A program made the translations under genes and the position numbers. The notes beneath the pieces were generated by a model. The model did no database searches and was not told the origin of the DNA. It saw only the letters and a program-made list of their open reading frames with translations. From Selaginella moellendorffii (Eukaryota; Streptophyta; Lycopodiopsida; Selaginellales; Selaginellaceae), in the NCBI RefSeq assembly GCF_000143415.4, contig NW_003314319.1:648365-712364 (forward strand): a stretch of 64,000 bases of DNA. Direction: 5' to 3'. Each line of letters begins with the position of its first letter. Positions within the stretch are counted from its first letter, which is position 1. Positions 44,558-56,710 of the stretch are shown piece by piece.

Positions 44558-47143
44558 CTAAGTCAGCCCCGCAACTTGTGTGTTCTCTTTTGCGAGCTCG
44601 AAGCTCTTGCGTGCGTCGACTTTGCAGCTCCTGTCAGCAGCGTACATCCGGCGGATCTGCTCTCTGTAAACACTTATCTCGTTGGAAGCTTTGGCTGGAA
44701 CTCGAGCCATGGTGACCAACACCTTGGACCTCTCCTCCTTCTCCACGATCTCCACCACGTCTCCCATCCGGAGCTTCTGGTGAAAGTTCTCCACCTCCTG
44801 ATGGTTTACTCGGGGTGTCATCTCCGAGAGCACGCCTGGATCGAGAAGAAAGTGATCCTCGCCTCTTTCCGTGACGAGGTCGGCAGCAGTGCAACCCGGA
44901 GGAAGCTCTTGAACAATCATCTATGGAGACACACAAGCAAAGTCAGCACAACTTGGAAACTTCAACAAACAAAAAGCTAGATACCTTTTCGTCTTTGAGC
45001 ATGATCACGAACAGTGGATCGTCCTCGCTTTCCGGCGGTCCAGAAAAGGCGTGCCGACAATCGTCCTTGTGGAAAGGAAACGGGCAGGATGACTTCAAGT
45101 CCATATGTGATGGTGAAACTCGTAGCTTGTTGTCCATGATTTCGCTGTGCCAGGTGAGGATCCATCTTGCCCATTCCACCCGTTGCAAAAGGAAAGCGGA
45201 GTGCTTTGTATCGTTTCCTTCCTTGTATCGCCAGTGCGCAGCCATACCGAATTCGGCATGGCTGTGCATTTCTTTCGTTCTTATCTGAACTTCCAAAGGA
45301 AGACCATCCTTGCCGCTTACAACTGTGTGCAATGACTGATACCTGCGAAAGGCGGACTCAGTTCAAAGCTCCAAAACATGAAAGCCAGCCACTTACCCGT
45401 TAGCCTTTGGCTGTTTGATGTAATCCTTTAGTTTTCCTGGAATGTGATCCCAGAGCTTGTGCACAAACTCCAAGGCTTTGTAGCAATCAGCTTCATCTTT
45501 GACAATCAAACGAAGACCTCGGACATCGTATATTTCATCAATACTGCGCCCTTTCCTGCAAATGACCAATGATGAGACGAAATCATAAAGTGCTTTTTGT
45601 CAACTTACTTCTTCATCTTAGTGTAAATGCTGAAAAGAGTTTTAGACCGGCCACAAAGATCTTCGATTTTGATCTTACTTTTACGTAGCGCCTTGTCAAG
45701 CTGCTCAATCGCCGACAGTACCACGCCTCCGCGGCAGCATTCTATCAGTTTGGCAGCAAGTTCCTGATACTCGGTAGGATTTAAGTACTTGAAACACAGG
45801 TCCTCCATCTCTGCTTTCCAGCTCCATATTCCCAGCCTGTTTGCTATGGGTACGAGGATTTCGAGAGTTTCACTGGCGATCCGGTTCTGCTTCTCCGTTG
45901 CCAAAGCTTCCAAAGTTCGCATGTTGTGCAGCCTATCAGCAAGCTTGATCAACACCACACGCACGTCGACCATCGCTAGAAACATTGTCCTGAGACGACC
46001 TGCTTCTAGCGTCTTGCTAGCGATGTTGTTGTCCCTAGCAAGCTGGCTTAGCTGACTTATCTTCGATACCTGTTTAGAACCAAAGTTAGTACCATCGTTC
46101 AAAAACAGTATCAAAACTACATCTTACCCCTACAACAAGGTCAGCGACATCGTCTCCAAAAATGGCACGAATTTGCGCCTCGTCAATGCTTGAATCATCT
46201 AGCGTGTCATGTAGTAAACCAGCGGCAACTACGGTGGCTTCCGCACCAGCCGACGCCAAAAGTATAGCAGTCTCTACGCAGTGAGTCAGGTAAAGTTCTC
46301 CGCTCCGCCTAAACTGCAAGAAAGCAAGCAAGAACACGTAAGAAGATAAGAAGAAGGAAACAAGAAAAGAGAAAAACTTACATGACCGCGATGAGCTTCT
46401 TCGGCCAATCTAAACGCTTTGATTATGAACGGATCCTTGAAAACCTTGTGCCGCCGCTGGGCGTCCACCAAGATCTCATTTGGTGAAGCCTGTTTCGCCG
46501 TTCTGGAATCCGGCACGTCACTAAAGTCAAAGCCCACGAAAGAATTACCGCCATTATGTACAAGGAAATCCGTGAGCGCTGCTGTCAAGCTCTTGCTCTC
46601 CTCTTGACTAACTTCGAATCCTTCTCTCCTATAAACCGGTGTCCGCGTGTCAGCAGTGGCAATACCTCTACCCCACGAACCAACGTGTGGATCCAGCGGA
46701 GGAAGATCAGCGCAAACAGGAGCTTCGCGCCCGGCCACCGAGAAGATGCAGCTACTGTAAGTGTATGGGCTCTGGATGATCGAGACCGAGCTGCGCTTGC
46801 CAAACGAAGATCCGGGAATGTTAATGCTACCGCTGCGACCATCCTCCCATTTGGGATGATCCACTTGAGAGACGCTCCTCACCGACGATGACAAGCTGCC
46901 CGACTCCAGCGCGTCACTGATCGCGCAAGACGAGTGCTGCCGCGCATTGGGACTGGCGAAGAGGTAGGAGAGGCCGCCGGCCCTTGACTGCCGTGGCCCC
47001 GAGCTCTGCCCGCCCTGGAGCCAGCAAAGATGGGCCTCCGAGTCGCTAGAGACGCCGCTGCTGTGGTGAGTGGAGCAATGGCTGCCGCAAGAAACAGGGG
47101 CCGGAGGGGAGCTGGAGTAGAGCGCCATGGAGCAAACGACCAT
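44558..47143 (-). CDS. RSH: RelA/SpoT homologue, chloroplast (p)ppGpp synthetase/hydrolase, RSH2/3 type
   Basis: Begins at the ATG 47141-47143 ([14 protein letters not shown]), with a Ser-rich plastid transit region like that of RSH2/RSH3, and ends at TAG 44558-44560. In order: the HD hydrolase domain ([21 protein letters not shown] with the His-Asp pair; [14 protein letters not shown]), the synthetase domain ([52 protein letters not shown]; the catalytic-region Gly/Arg/Glu look kept), and a TGS-like end ([16 protein letters not shown]) with no ACT domain, as in RSH2/3. The enzyme makes and degrades ppGpp in the plastid stroma, tuning plastid transcription and translation. Six or more short introns. 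The 5' flank 47144-47640 shows no other gene. Confidence 0.92.
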
Positions 47144-47659
47144 CTGCCGCCTCGAATCGATCAAGCCTGTGCTGGAATCCCTAGATCGCCCTGCGCCACC
47201 GCTACATTCTCACTACGATCCTTAATCTCTGTATCCTAAAATCGCCTCCCATGGCCGAATCCCCAGACAAATCGCCGCAGACAAACACGACCCTAGCTAC
47301 GCAGATCTTACACGATTGGAAGCTCCCGCGTCGCGGCGCCCTGCCCAGAAATATAAACCCTAGCCGGTCCTAGCGGCGCCGCTGCTGCGCCGCCGGCATC
47401 TCCGCCGCCGATTTTTCCGGACTCTTTCGTAATTCCGCCCACGTGGCGCCGACGGTTGTTAGGATAAGCTTAACTCGAGAGGATATCTCGTGAATATGCC
47501 AGTTACCCCACCACACGATCTACCTTCGTTACACGGCATGGGGACACGCATACGCAACACGCAAACGTGACGCCTGGAAGGAGCATGCGTGCCCCACCAC
47601 GTGTCGGGCGGCAAATTCGAAATTGGGCTCTTGTAAGGATTAGGGTTCTTCCAAATCAT
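47144..47659. other. Intergenic stretch, 5' flank of RSH
   Basis: Contains the presumed RSH promoter with a telo-box-like AAACCCTAG near 47357 on the plus strand and a GC-rich patch (47370-47410). It also holds the presumed 3' flank of the unknown gene that ends at 47660. No further gene seen. Confidence 0.5.
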
Positions 47660-47680
47660 CTAGGGTTCTTCCAAATCATC
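47641..47680. repeat. 20-bp tandem duplication over a stop codon
   Basis: TAGGGTTCTTCCAAATCATC occurs twice in direct succession (47641-47660 and 47661-47680). On the minus strand the first unit read codes for the last residues DDLEEP and TAG of the unknown gene; the second unit follows the stop. Confidence 0.9.
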
Positions 47681-48666
47681 ACCTACAAAACCGTGATCCT
47701 TTTCGCTAGCACACATGAGGGTGACGATCGCTTCAAACCCCGCCAAGGGCTGATACAAAGTAAATTCGTACTTCTCTACTGCCTGGGGAAGAACTCCAGC
47801 ATCGCTGCCAATCTGGAGATGGAACTCGTAAACATTCACGAATTTCGTGCCACAAACGACTCCGTACGCCAGATCTCTCGAGGCCTGGTGCTGCTGGATC
47901 TTCCGCACGCCCTGGATCAATCTCCCCAGCGCCTCCGCGAACTCCATCTCATGGCTCTGAACTTGCAGCATCCACACCACCCGCGACCATTCCTTCTCTT
48001 TCGAATCATGGGATGGTTTGGCGAGTTTCATGAAGTAGAAGCTCCCGACGTAGCATTCGTCGTCGCGAAGAGCGTATGGAACCGGCGCCTCCCTGACAAT
48101 TGTCCTGAGGACTGTGCGGTAGCCATAGAGAGCCTCCACCTCCTTCTTTCGGAAATCTAAGGCTTCAGCATCATCCTCTCACATGTCTGCCTTTGCCAGA
48201 TCCAACCACGGCTTGCAGCGGAATTCCTTGTGGAGCCGATCCAGCAGCTCCTCGCTTGCATATCCCCCGTCGAAAATCGCCAGGTCCGACGACTTGATGT
48301 CCACACGCGACGCCGCTAGCGCACTCATCGCCACGGGAGTCGATATTCCTGCCATCGAAGAGATAATTCTTTGAAGGCCAAAAGGATTCGCCAACCTGAG
48401 CGTATGATCTCTTTCTCCAGCAGCACCTTGCACACCCATTCCGAGACGCCCATATCGAGAAGCTTGCCGGCATCGAATTTCCGCAGCTGTTCTCCTCTGT
48501 GGATGCCACTCGCGGCGAGCAGCGATTGCAGCTCCTCTTGTTCGCGTTTTGGGATGCTCGGCGCCACTAACCCCAGAAGATCGCCTATCAGGGACGTTCT
48601 CACCTTTCCTTTAAACGCCAACTGAGCCTTCCATGCCGCAAGTGCGTCGTTGCTTGTAGTCGCCAT
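47660..48666 (-). CDS. Unknown protein gene split by an in-frame TGA
   Basis: ATG at 48664-48666. Exon 1 (48396-48666) and exon 2 (48179-48348), joined over a 47-nt GT-AG intron, give 146 residues ending KADM at TGA 48179-48181. The same frame then stays open for 172 codons (EDDAEALDFRKKEVEALYGY ...) to TAG 47660-47662. So either this is one 319-residue protein interrupted by a single nonsense codon, or two stacked genes, the second starting at ATG 48137-48139. The upstream part is helical (LAAWKAQLAFKGKVRTSLIG); the downstream part looks globular and well formed (ECYVGSFYFMKLAKP, VVWMLQVQSHEMEFAEALGR). No family recognised. There is no second intron of workable length that removes the TGA. 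Confidence 0.45.
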
Positions 48667-48867
48667 AGCCAAGTCACGAGAGTTTAGGGTTCGAGTATTT
48701 ATACTTTCGGAAGGAAAAAAGGGAGTAAAGAACCATTCTAAAAACTTTGGCATTGCTTTTTGGGTGAACGAAGACAAAAGTGTTCCAGAAAGGAAGATCT
48801 TTTACTATTTCATCCAAGGAGAAACGAGAAAAAACATGAGAAGCGAGTTCTTGGTGGTTCACCGCCG

Positions 48868-49238
48868 CTACTGCTTGAGCTCGGCTTTCTTCTTCTGCCA
48901 TAGCCGATCCAGCGCACTGTCCACATCTCCCTGGAAAGAGCACGAAGAAGAACTACTAACTCAAGAGAAGAGAAAGTCGCGGAGATTTACCTGAGATCGG
49001 ACAGCGCCGCAGAAGGCGAATGTGGTGTACTTGCCGATGTAAACTCCCTGGGAATCCAGATGCCCGACATTGATCTGCACGGACGCATGATCCTTGGAAG
49101 TGATGAGCCTGTTGGTCGACGAGCTGCGCAAGAAAATCAATCGCGCTGATGAGAGCGGCCACAAAGGAAGCGGGAGATTCGCGCTTACCACTTCCTGGGG
49201 ATGTAGAGATCGACGTTCTCGCCCTCCTCGTTCTGCAT
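48868..49238 (-). CDS. RPS21: 40S ribosomal protein eS21
   Basis: Three exons: [16 protein letters not shown] from the ATG 49236-49238; then [20 protein letters not shown] and [20 protein letters not shown]; then [20 protein letters not shown] and TAG at 48868-48870. This is a full-length, highly conserved eukaryotic eS21 of about 82 residues, a small-subunit ribosomal protein near the mRNA exit side. The first intron splits the Cys codon (phase 2). It is transcribed away from the ABC1K gene over a 154-bp shared 5' region with telo-box motifs usual for plant ribosomal protein genes. Confidence 0.95.
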
Positions 49239-49392
49239 GATGGCGCTCTTTCTCCTCCTCAGCCGCAGCACAACGAAAGAACCCTAATGATACCCTAGAT
49301 CTGCGAACGAACGGCTGCGATTCAAGTTTTTCAAAGCCTTCATGGTTTAGGGTTCTTTAGCATATTTCTTTTTTATTTTATTTTATTGTGGC
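49239..49392. promoter_or_regulatory. Bidirectional promoter region eS21 / ABC1K with telo-boxes
   Basis: Only 154 bp separate the two divergent ATGs. The region holds AACCCTAA (49280), ACCCTAGA (about 49292) and GGTTTAGGGTT (about 49345), that is, telo-box (AAACCCTA) motifs on both strands. Such motifs are frequent in promoters of plant translation genes. Confidence 0.6.
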
Positions 49393-52254
49393 ATGGCTTG
49401 CGAGGCTCCGGGATCCAAGGCGGTCTTCGTCGATCCAAGATTCTCAGCGGGCAAGGAAGGGATTTCGCGAAGATTTCGAGTGGAATCGAGGCCTCTGCGG
49501 CGGAATGGGAGAAGAGGATCGCATTTGCGATCCTCTTTTTCCTTGGCGCAGCGTCGCACGGCACTGAATGATAGGTTTAGCTCTGTGGCGAGGCGATTTG
49601 AGCCCGCATTGTCGAAAATCCTGCGTTGGATCGAGGGATCGCGCCGTGAGGATGAGCTTTCCGTGAGGTACGATCCAGATGCCATTTCTTCGTATTTCCA
49701 AGCGCGGCCATTTAGAGTGATTGCGAGAGTTTTAGCCGTAGCGTCCGAGTGCTCCTTGTTTATCTTAAGCATTGTGCTTGACAAGACTTTAGATAAGTCG
49801 AGAGAGAACGAGAGGCGTCGCGCTGCCGAATTCTTGCTGCTCATCACTAAGCTCGGGCCGACTGCTATCAAGGTACGCAAATTCATGTTTTCTCCCCTTT
49901 TGTTCTGAAGCTCATCAATTGTTTCGGTGTTTTTCGATAGATTGGCCAAGCTTTGAGCATTCGACCCGACATGGTATCCACTGCTTACTTGGAGCAGCTC
50001 CAAAAGCTTCAAGACAAAGTGTCTCCATTCTCGAACGAGTTGGCTACGCAAATGATCGAAAAGAATATTGGAAACGATGTTTTCTACGACATCTCATCGG
50101 AGCCAATTGCTGCGGGCTCTTTGGGCCAGGTACGCTGCGTACAAAACTTGGTATTCTCTAGGGAATGTGAAATCCATCTTTCAGGTGTATAAAGCTCGAC
50201 TGAAAAGTAATGGCGACGTCGTTGCTGTCAAAGTACAGAGGCCCGGAGTGCTCCAAGTCATCGCTTGCGATCTATTTATTTTGCGACTAGTCGCAGGCAC
50301 TTTACAGCGCATGTTAAAGTCTCACTCGGACTTTGTCGATCTTCTGGACACCTGGGCTTTGCGGTTTTTTGACGAGCTTGACTATTTCAAAGAGGTTTGT
50401 TCCACGGTCATTTCAGTGTTTGCATCTTACGTTTATTTAGCAGGCCAATAATGCGCAAAGATTTATAAAGAGCATGTCTCCAGTTCCGATGGTTGTGATC
50501 CCCAAAGTTTATATGGAGTATACATCTGGTCAGGTAACAAAATTTTTCTTGTGCTTGTACTTCCCATTTGTTTTACGTTCTCCTTTAGGTTCTCACGACA
50601 AAATGGATTGATGGAGAGAAGTTATCGGAAATCAGAGAAGCGAATGCATTGTCTCTGGTAAATACTGCTCTGACTTGCTATTTGTTTCAACTTCTCGAGA
50701 GTGGTTTCCTTCATGCGGATCCTCATCCCGGAAACCTTCTGCGGACCGAGGATGGACGCCTTTGTATCTTAGACTATGGATTAATGACAGAGGTGGGCTT
50801 ACCGTTTCAATTTCTTGTTTTTTTTCATTGCCATTGAATAAACATTGTTATCCACAGCACAGGTTACAGAAGAACGGCAGTTAGCAATGATTGAATACCT
50901 GGCACATGTAGGAAACTCCGATTACGTTGGTGTAGCCGAAGATCTTGTGAAGCTGGGTTTCTTGCCAGATCAAACTGATCCTAGAATGACTACTACAATA
51001 GTACCAGAAGTTACTCGAATTTTTACGGAGCTACTCCGTGGTGGCGGCGCACGAAAGGTTAACATGCAAGAGGTAAGTTTATTTTTACTTGATTCTTTCT
51101 GCTAATTTCTCGTGTCACAGATATCCAATGGCATCGCAAAAATCTCCAAAGATTATCCTTTAGTTGTTCCATCGTACTTTTCACTGATCATTCGCGCATT
51201 CTCGCTGTTGGAAGGGATTGGCCTTGAGTTTGATCCAGACTACACTATCACAAAGGAGTGTTATCCATATGTCGCGAAGCGTCTAGTCACCGATGACAGG
51301 TTTGGCAACCACTTTGGCTGTAGGTTGAATAACACGTACTCATGGTTACAGCTCTCGAATGCGAAAAGTTCTCAAGTACTTTTTGTACTCCGAGAACAAT
51401 CAGCTCAATGTGACAAGACTGGAGTATATATTTACCAGCTTTCAGGACTTTCAGAAGCTCATGTCTCTTGAGCAACACAGCAATGATTTTCCAGACGATT
51501 TTGCCAAGCAATCAGTGTCTCTGCTACTTGATCCTAAATGAAGCTTTATTCAAGAGCTTGCGCTGGCTGAGGTATGTTTTTGTTTTGGTAAAGATCCTCT
51601 AAAACATTTTCTTTCAGTTCGTGCGTTTGGTTGATGCTTTGTCTCGAACTGCTCATCTCCAAGTTTGGCAGTTTTTCTCTTCTGTTTTAGGACTTCCCAT
51701 TCCAGGTTTCATTATTGGTGCCATACACTTGTCTCAAGAAGATAAAAAGTCTATAGAGACACTTCAGCGACTGTGGCCTTGGCTGCAACCTTACTTGTTC
51801 TCGGACAAATCTGGTGCAGGTAAGTGACATTACTTGGCCTGCCCAAACAAATGTGTCAACTAATTGTTGCCTCTGCAGCATTGATCGATCTTGCTCGTCA
51901 AATCATTGGCGTGGCACCAGACATGTATCGCCACAGCTTTATTCTGTCTCAGAAGTTCGTTATCATGCTTCTACAAAGGCAGGCTCTCCGCTACGCTGAC
52001 GAACTTACAGGGAAAAGCCTTGGAGTGGCCGAGTGGGACAAGGATCCTGCAGCATTGGTTCGCAAGCTTCCATGGTATGAAAATATCTCTGATGGGCCTC
52101 TTACCTGTTTGCTGTTATCGCCTTATAGGACATAAATCTGTCTAACAGGCACCACATTATGGCGATTAACAGTTTGTGCCGACATCTGGCTCTTCCGGAG
52201 TTAGAAGCTCGGTCCTTAGTTAACACTCTCAGCAAATTGGATGCAGACTGCTAA
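49393..52254 (+). CDS. ABC1K (ADCK/UbiB-type) atypical kinase, with in-frame TGA
   Basis: About 11 exons from ATG 49393. The N terminus is Ser/Arg-rich, like a plastid transit peptide. ABC1 hallmarks are in place: KxGQ (GPTAIK then IGQALSIRPD), the Ala-rich loop (IAAGSLGQVYKARL), the AVKVQRPG lysine, ESGFLHADPHPGNLL and LCILDYGLM. After the kinase domain (DDSSRMRKVLKYFLY ... KQSVSLLLDPK) the codon at 51539-51541 is TGA where homologues have a residue, commonly Gly (PKGSF-like). The same frame goes on: SFIQELALAE, splice, FVRLVDALSR, and so on to TAA 52252-52254 with all later splice sites intact. If TGA is a real stop, about 200 C-terminal residues are lost but the kinase core is kept. ABC1Ks act on plastoglobules in prenylquinone metabolism and photo-oxidative stress. 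Confidence 0.8.
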
Positions 52255-55200
52255 ACAAAGTTCGTCTAGCCGGGAAGATATGTGTAACAAGAGTTCGACG
52301 GCACGCTTCCGGTACGAAATTGTTTAGTTGGAGGCTTGGGCTGACAAACTCTACAGGCTTTCACAACGAATCAGTTTATTCCAGACAGACGGTGACGGCG
52401 CAGATGCGACTTATTGGAGCAAATGACACCTTCTCTCGACAATCCATGCGCAAAGGCAGGACTTGTTGGGAACGCAACTGCGCGGCTAATGTAGACGTTC
52501 ATTTTCAGGCTCGAGAGCGAAAAACTGGAATTTTGTCTGCACGGTACCTTCCCAAGGTTTTGTCGAAGTTGAAGTTGACGTGGTATAGCTTTGCTATATG
52601 AGTTCGACTTCAGGACGCAGCGAACAACTGTGACTTAGTCCGGCAACTCTTTACATTCGTGACTTGAGCATCAACCTTGCAAGGTAAACCTCCCTTCTTT
52701 TTTTTTCGTGCTTGACACCCTATGCGCCTTGCCGAAGTTTCCAGGACTTTCAAAGGGATGGTCTGTGATCTTGTGATTCCGTCACAACGCTGTCGCATTA
52801 TCCAGGTTCTCGTCATTCATCTAGAAACCGCATCTCTTTCGATTCTGACCGGGTGCTTCTTGCCGGCCTACGATACCACCAGTATTATCTACCCAGCGGG
52901 AGGGCTTCACTTAGATCCGGTCAGCGAAACGAGGTTCTTTTCGTTTTAGGAGAGCTCTATGACGCAGCCAAAGCTTGAATGGTCGTCTTTGGTCGGCCTG
53001 TTGGTGTCACAGCTCCCTCGGGCAGCTGACATAGACCCGAGCCGCCCGCTCCGCTCCTCCAAGTTCTTCGCTCATGACAGGTTGAAAAATGGAGTGGAAT
53101 GTCAACCCCCTAGATTCCACAGGGCTTCCAGCAAAGCAAGCCAGCAAGGTTAGTATAGTCTCTCTTTTATTCTTCCTTCTTTACGACTTTCTTTTCTAAC
53201 TTTTTTTTTTTTGGTTTGTCTGGGCTGTGTCAAGATTCATGTGATTCCAGTCAAAGCTGCCTCTGCCGGACTTCAATCCTCACATGCTGGCACCGTGGCA
53301 TAAAAAACGTAGAAAAATACGGCGCGATGGATTCATTCAACCGAATAGAAACCGATTTTGTTGACCTTGCCCGTGAAATCCACTGAAACAGGAAAGAGAG
53401 CAAGAAAAAAAAAAAAGGAACATGACCACTTGTTCCTAGCCTTTGTTGTTGTAGTCTTCAATTGGGAGTAGAAATGCTTGGGCTAGCTCGTGTTGCTGGA
53501 TCCAACTTGGAAAAGAGAAAAGCAAGCAAGCAAGGTGTCGTACTGCACCGAAGAAAAAAAAATCTTCCGTACGGCATTTGATCTTCCAGATGAGATTTTA
53601 GATCCAAATCCAGTTGGGCTCTGAGTGGACTGTAAACACTTCATATTCAATCTCCAAGAGCATGGGACCCAAGACGGTACGTAGACCGTATAGTACTCCC
53701 ATCCAAGGGGAAGAGATTCGGGCAAGCATTTCTTTCGTATAGATCCATCCAGGCGGTTGGATAGATTCCAATCCAACGGAGGGCAGCTGGGGGATCGTGT
53801 TTTTGAGTGATTGCACATTGTAATTTAATGCGGAATCTCAACCGTTTGTGATTGATTTATTCTAACTAGCATGCCTGTTTGGATCCAATTGCTTTGGTTT
53901 TTTAAAAATGGGCGAGAGATCAATGTTTTTTCGAGATGAGCACGACTTTGTTGTCAAGCCTGCAGTGCTGGGAATGGTATTTAATCGTAGGATCATATCA
54001 GTACCAACTTGGAAAGCTTGTTTACACCTAAATGTGCCACAAACAACTAGAAAGAAAAGCTGAGATTAAAAAATGGTGGACGAGCTAATCCATGTCTGGT
54101 AAAGAGCATCAAACAGCCTCTAACGTGGCAGCAGGCTCACGGAGGCATATTAAAATTGGATCAGGCAACAAGCCATAGAAACAATCGCTCTTGTGGCCGA
54201 CAAGAACACGAACACGAAGAGGGCCTCATCGTGTTCTTTGTTGTTACTGCTGGAATTCCACCTTTGCGCCTCAAAAACGACGACGTGATGAACTGTAAAT
54301 CTCCGAGTTGAACTGGAAAGCTGTGGTTCTTGGCTTGTATTTACTATAATATCCGTAAATAAATTTTAAAAAAACTTGACAATGGGATCCAGATGATTCG
54401 TGCCAGATCTTACAACGAGATTTTAAATTTCTTTTTTCTTGATGCTCCATCTGGTACCATGGACTGTCTTTGTTTTTGTCACTGATCGCTACTTCACTTC
54501 CCCATGTGGGTGATTTCGATTCCTCAAGCTCTCGAGTCTGGAGATTTCTGATTTTCTTAATGGCACGACAGGATCTAAGGTGTCACGCAAAGGCCCATGA
54601 TTTTGCTGGCTCCCAGTTCATGAGATTGATCACATGATCGAATTTATATAAATTTTTCTTTGTGTATACCATGTGAATTTACATAGGGTTTGTTGACCAA
54701 CAGAATCTCTCTCTCCTGACCTCTCGGCTTCTCCAGAAGCCAGAAAAGCAAAAATATATTTGATATTTTCTTTTTCTTTTCTATTATATTTGACATGACC
54801 AGCGTTTAGGAAGATCGGGAGGTAAAACAATCTCACGACCTTGCTTGACACGGCTCCACGATTCTCGCGGAGATTCCATATCATTTTGCGTTTAGACTAT
54901 GCCCGGAATGCACCAGGGAATCAACCAGTCCACCCGCACCACACATTCTCTCATCCCATTCGAGCTCTCGAGTCCTCGAAAAGTTTTCCCCTTAGAAAAC
55001 CATTTTTTTGCGCTAGCTTAAGCGGTTGTGTGGTGGCCTGTGGCGTGCTTGGAGATTCCAGCGCTTTCACACGACCAACGGCGAGCTATGCCACACAAAA
55101 GCTTTAAGAGCTGGCGTGATCCTTAAACAATTCGAAAAGCCACCATTGGGCATTTGAATGCGTCCATCGCAGTTCTTGGCAATTTGCCATTCGACCCATC

Positions 55201-56710
55201 ATCCATCACCAATAGAAAATCTCCAAAAGCCCCTCTAGAGAAACTTGCAGGAGTTTAACACCGAATTGGATTCTCCTCTCTGTGCAGCGAATATCCCGTG
55301 GTCGCGCCAAACTTTCAAAAAGCAAATGTGTTGCACATGGGAAACTAGGGCACATAAAGGAAGATTTGGCCCCCCAATTCCTCAATGCCACAGATATGAT
55401 GCTCCCTCCCTCTCAACACCTCACCACTAGGGGCGCGCCACGTCACGCCATGTGGCGCGAGATCACAAGGCGGGAATATCCACATCCACTTTTAGGGCTG
55501 GTGGCCCATTTTGGGCCAAAATGCCCATCTCTCTGACACGACGCTTTGCTCTAGGCATGACTTTGCCTGGCTGGCGGGAGGGGATTTTCCCCTCCCCGGC
55601 ATTTTAACCAACAAGTGGGAAAGGACTTTTAAAGGCGCTGTCGAAAGTGCCCCCCGCCGGCACCATGTCATAGGCACCACCCAGTCCAAGTTGCGCGAGA
55701 GTGACGTGGCGCGTGTGTTGTTGGATATTTCGGGGACGCCGGCTTTAATGCGCACTTCCCCTCCCTCCACGTCATGTCGTTCCGCCACCCTTGGACGGGC
55801 CAATTAAATGACATGCGCTTTAGCTGCTGCCCGGCCCGGCCGGTCCCGGCCCCGGTCAATTCCCTCGTTTTCGTTTTTTTTTACCACGGCCTTTGGCGCG
55901 CCCGACCGGCGCCGCGAAGGGAAGCTCGTACCATCCGTACTCCTTGCCACCCTGTCAGCGCGTGCCGACAGCCCATTTCGCGCCATTGCCCGTGCACGTG
56001 CTTAGCTGGCTGCCAGCTGGCGGAATTTGAAGCGACGGGGGCGACGGCCGTTAACTTAAAGGGTGACGGCCCGGACGGGCTACGGTAGCCCCACCTGGTG
56101 GGCGTAACCGGCTGCAGCCCGTACCGGTTGCTGGCCACCGGCGGCACCGGTTTGCGCATTTACCTAACTCTCAGGAAAACGGCCGCCGCCCTGTAACGTC
56201 CCCGCCGGTCGGCGCCGCATTAAAATCAACCATTTAATTTTCCGGCCGGTGGATTTTCCCGCCCTTTCGCTATTTCCCCGCTAAATCTGCGTGTGCCACG
56301 TGTCACGCCAGTATATGGTTAACAGCTCCAAACAAATGGCTCTAAATGTGGCTGGCAGACTACTTAACAAGGAAGAACCCTAAAGATAAAAGTGGCCCGC
56401 CTTAACATTACAACAGAGTTCTTCCACAGCGAGAAAAGAGAGGAGCCGCCGCGAGAGATCGCGCGCGTTTTCGCTGGAATCCAGGGAATTTCTCGTCGGA
56501 TTTCAGATTTGCTGCGCGCTGGGAGGTGATTTTGGTGTGATTCCCGGCGCGGGCGCACAGCAGCCGGGCAGCCAGCCACAGGTCGGGAGAAGAGAGGGGT
56601 TTTGGAAGCGCTGGAACTGGCTCATCGCAGGTGGAGAGAGTGGAGGCCCTGATTTCGTGGAAGAATCTCGAGATCTCTGGTCTTCTTAGAGATTTGGTTC
56701 TTCGTGGAAA
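52255..56710. other. Long intergenic stretch with GC-rich block
   Basis: About 4.4 kb without a gene I can support. Open frames at 52320-53153 match no family and are not joined by clear splice sites. 53.2-55.0 kb is AT-rich. From about 55430 to 56280 the composition turns strongly GC- and CpG-rich (GGCC, CCGG repeats), and a CACGTG box lies near 56297. The last 350 bp before 56711 are probably the 5' leader of the ACR gene. Confidence 0.5.

Noticed and set aside
51539-51541. TGA read as selenocysteine
   Set aside because: Land plants have lost the selenocysteine machinery, no SECIS-like element was sought or expected, and homologues do not use Cys at this position as far as I recall.
52320-53153. 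Several short plus-strand frames after ABC1K
   Set aside because: No family resemblance, frames do not join over plausible splice sites, likely 3' flank.
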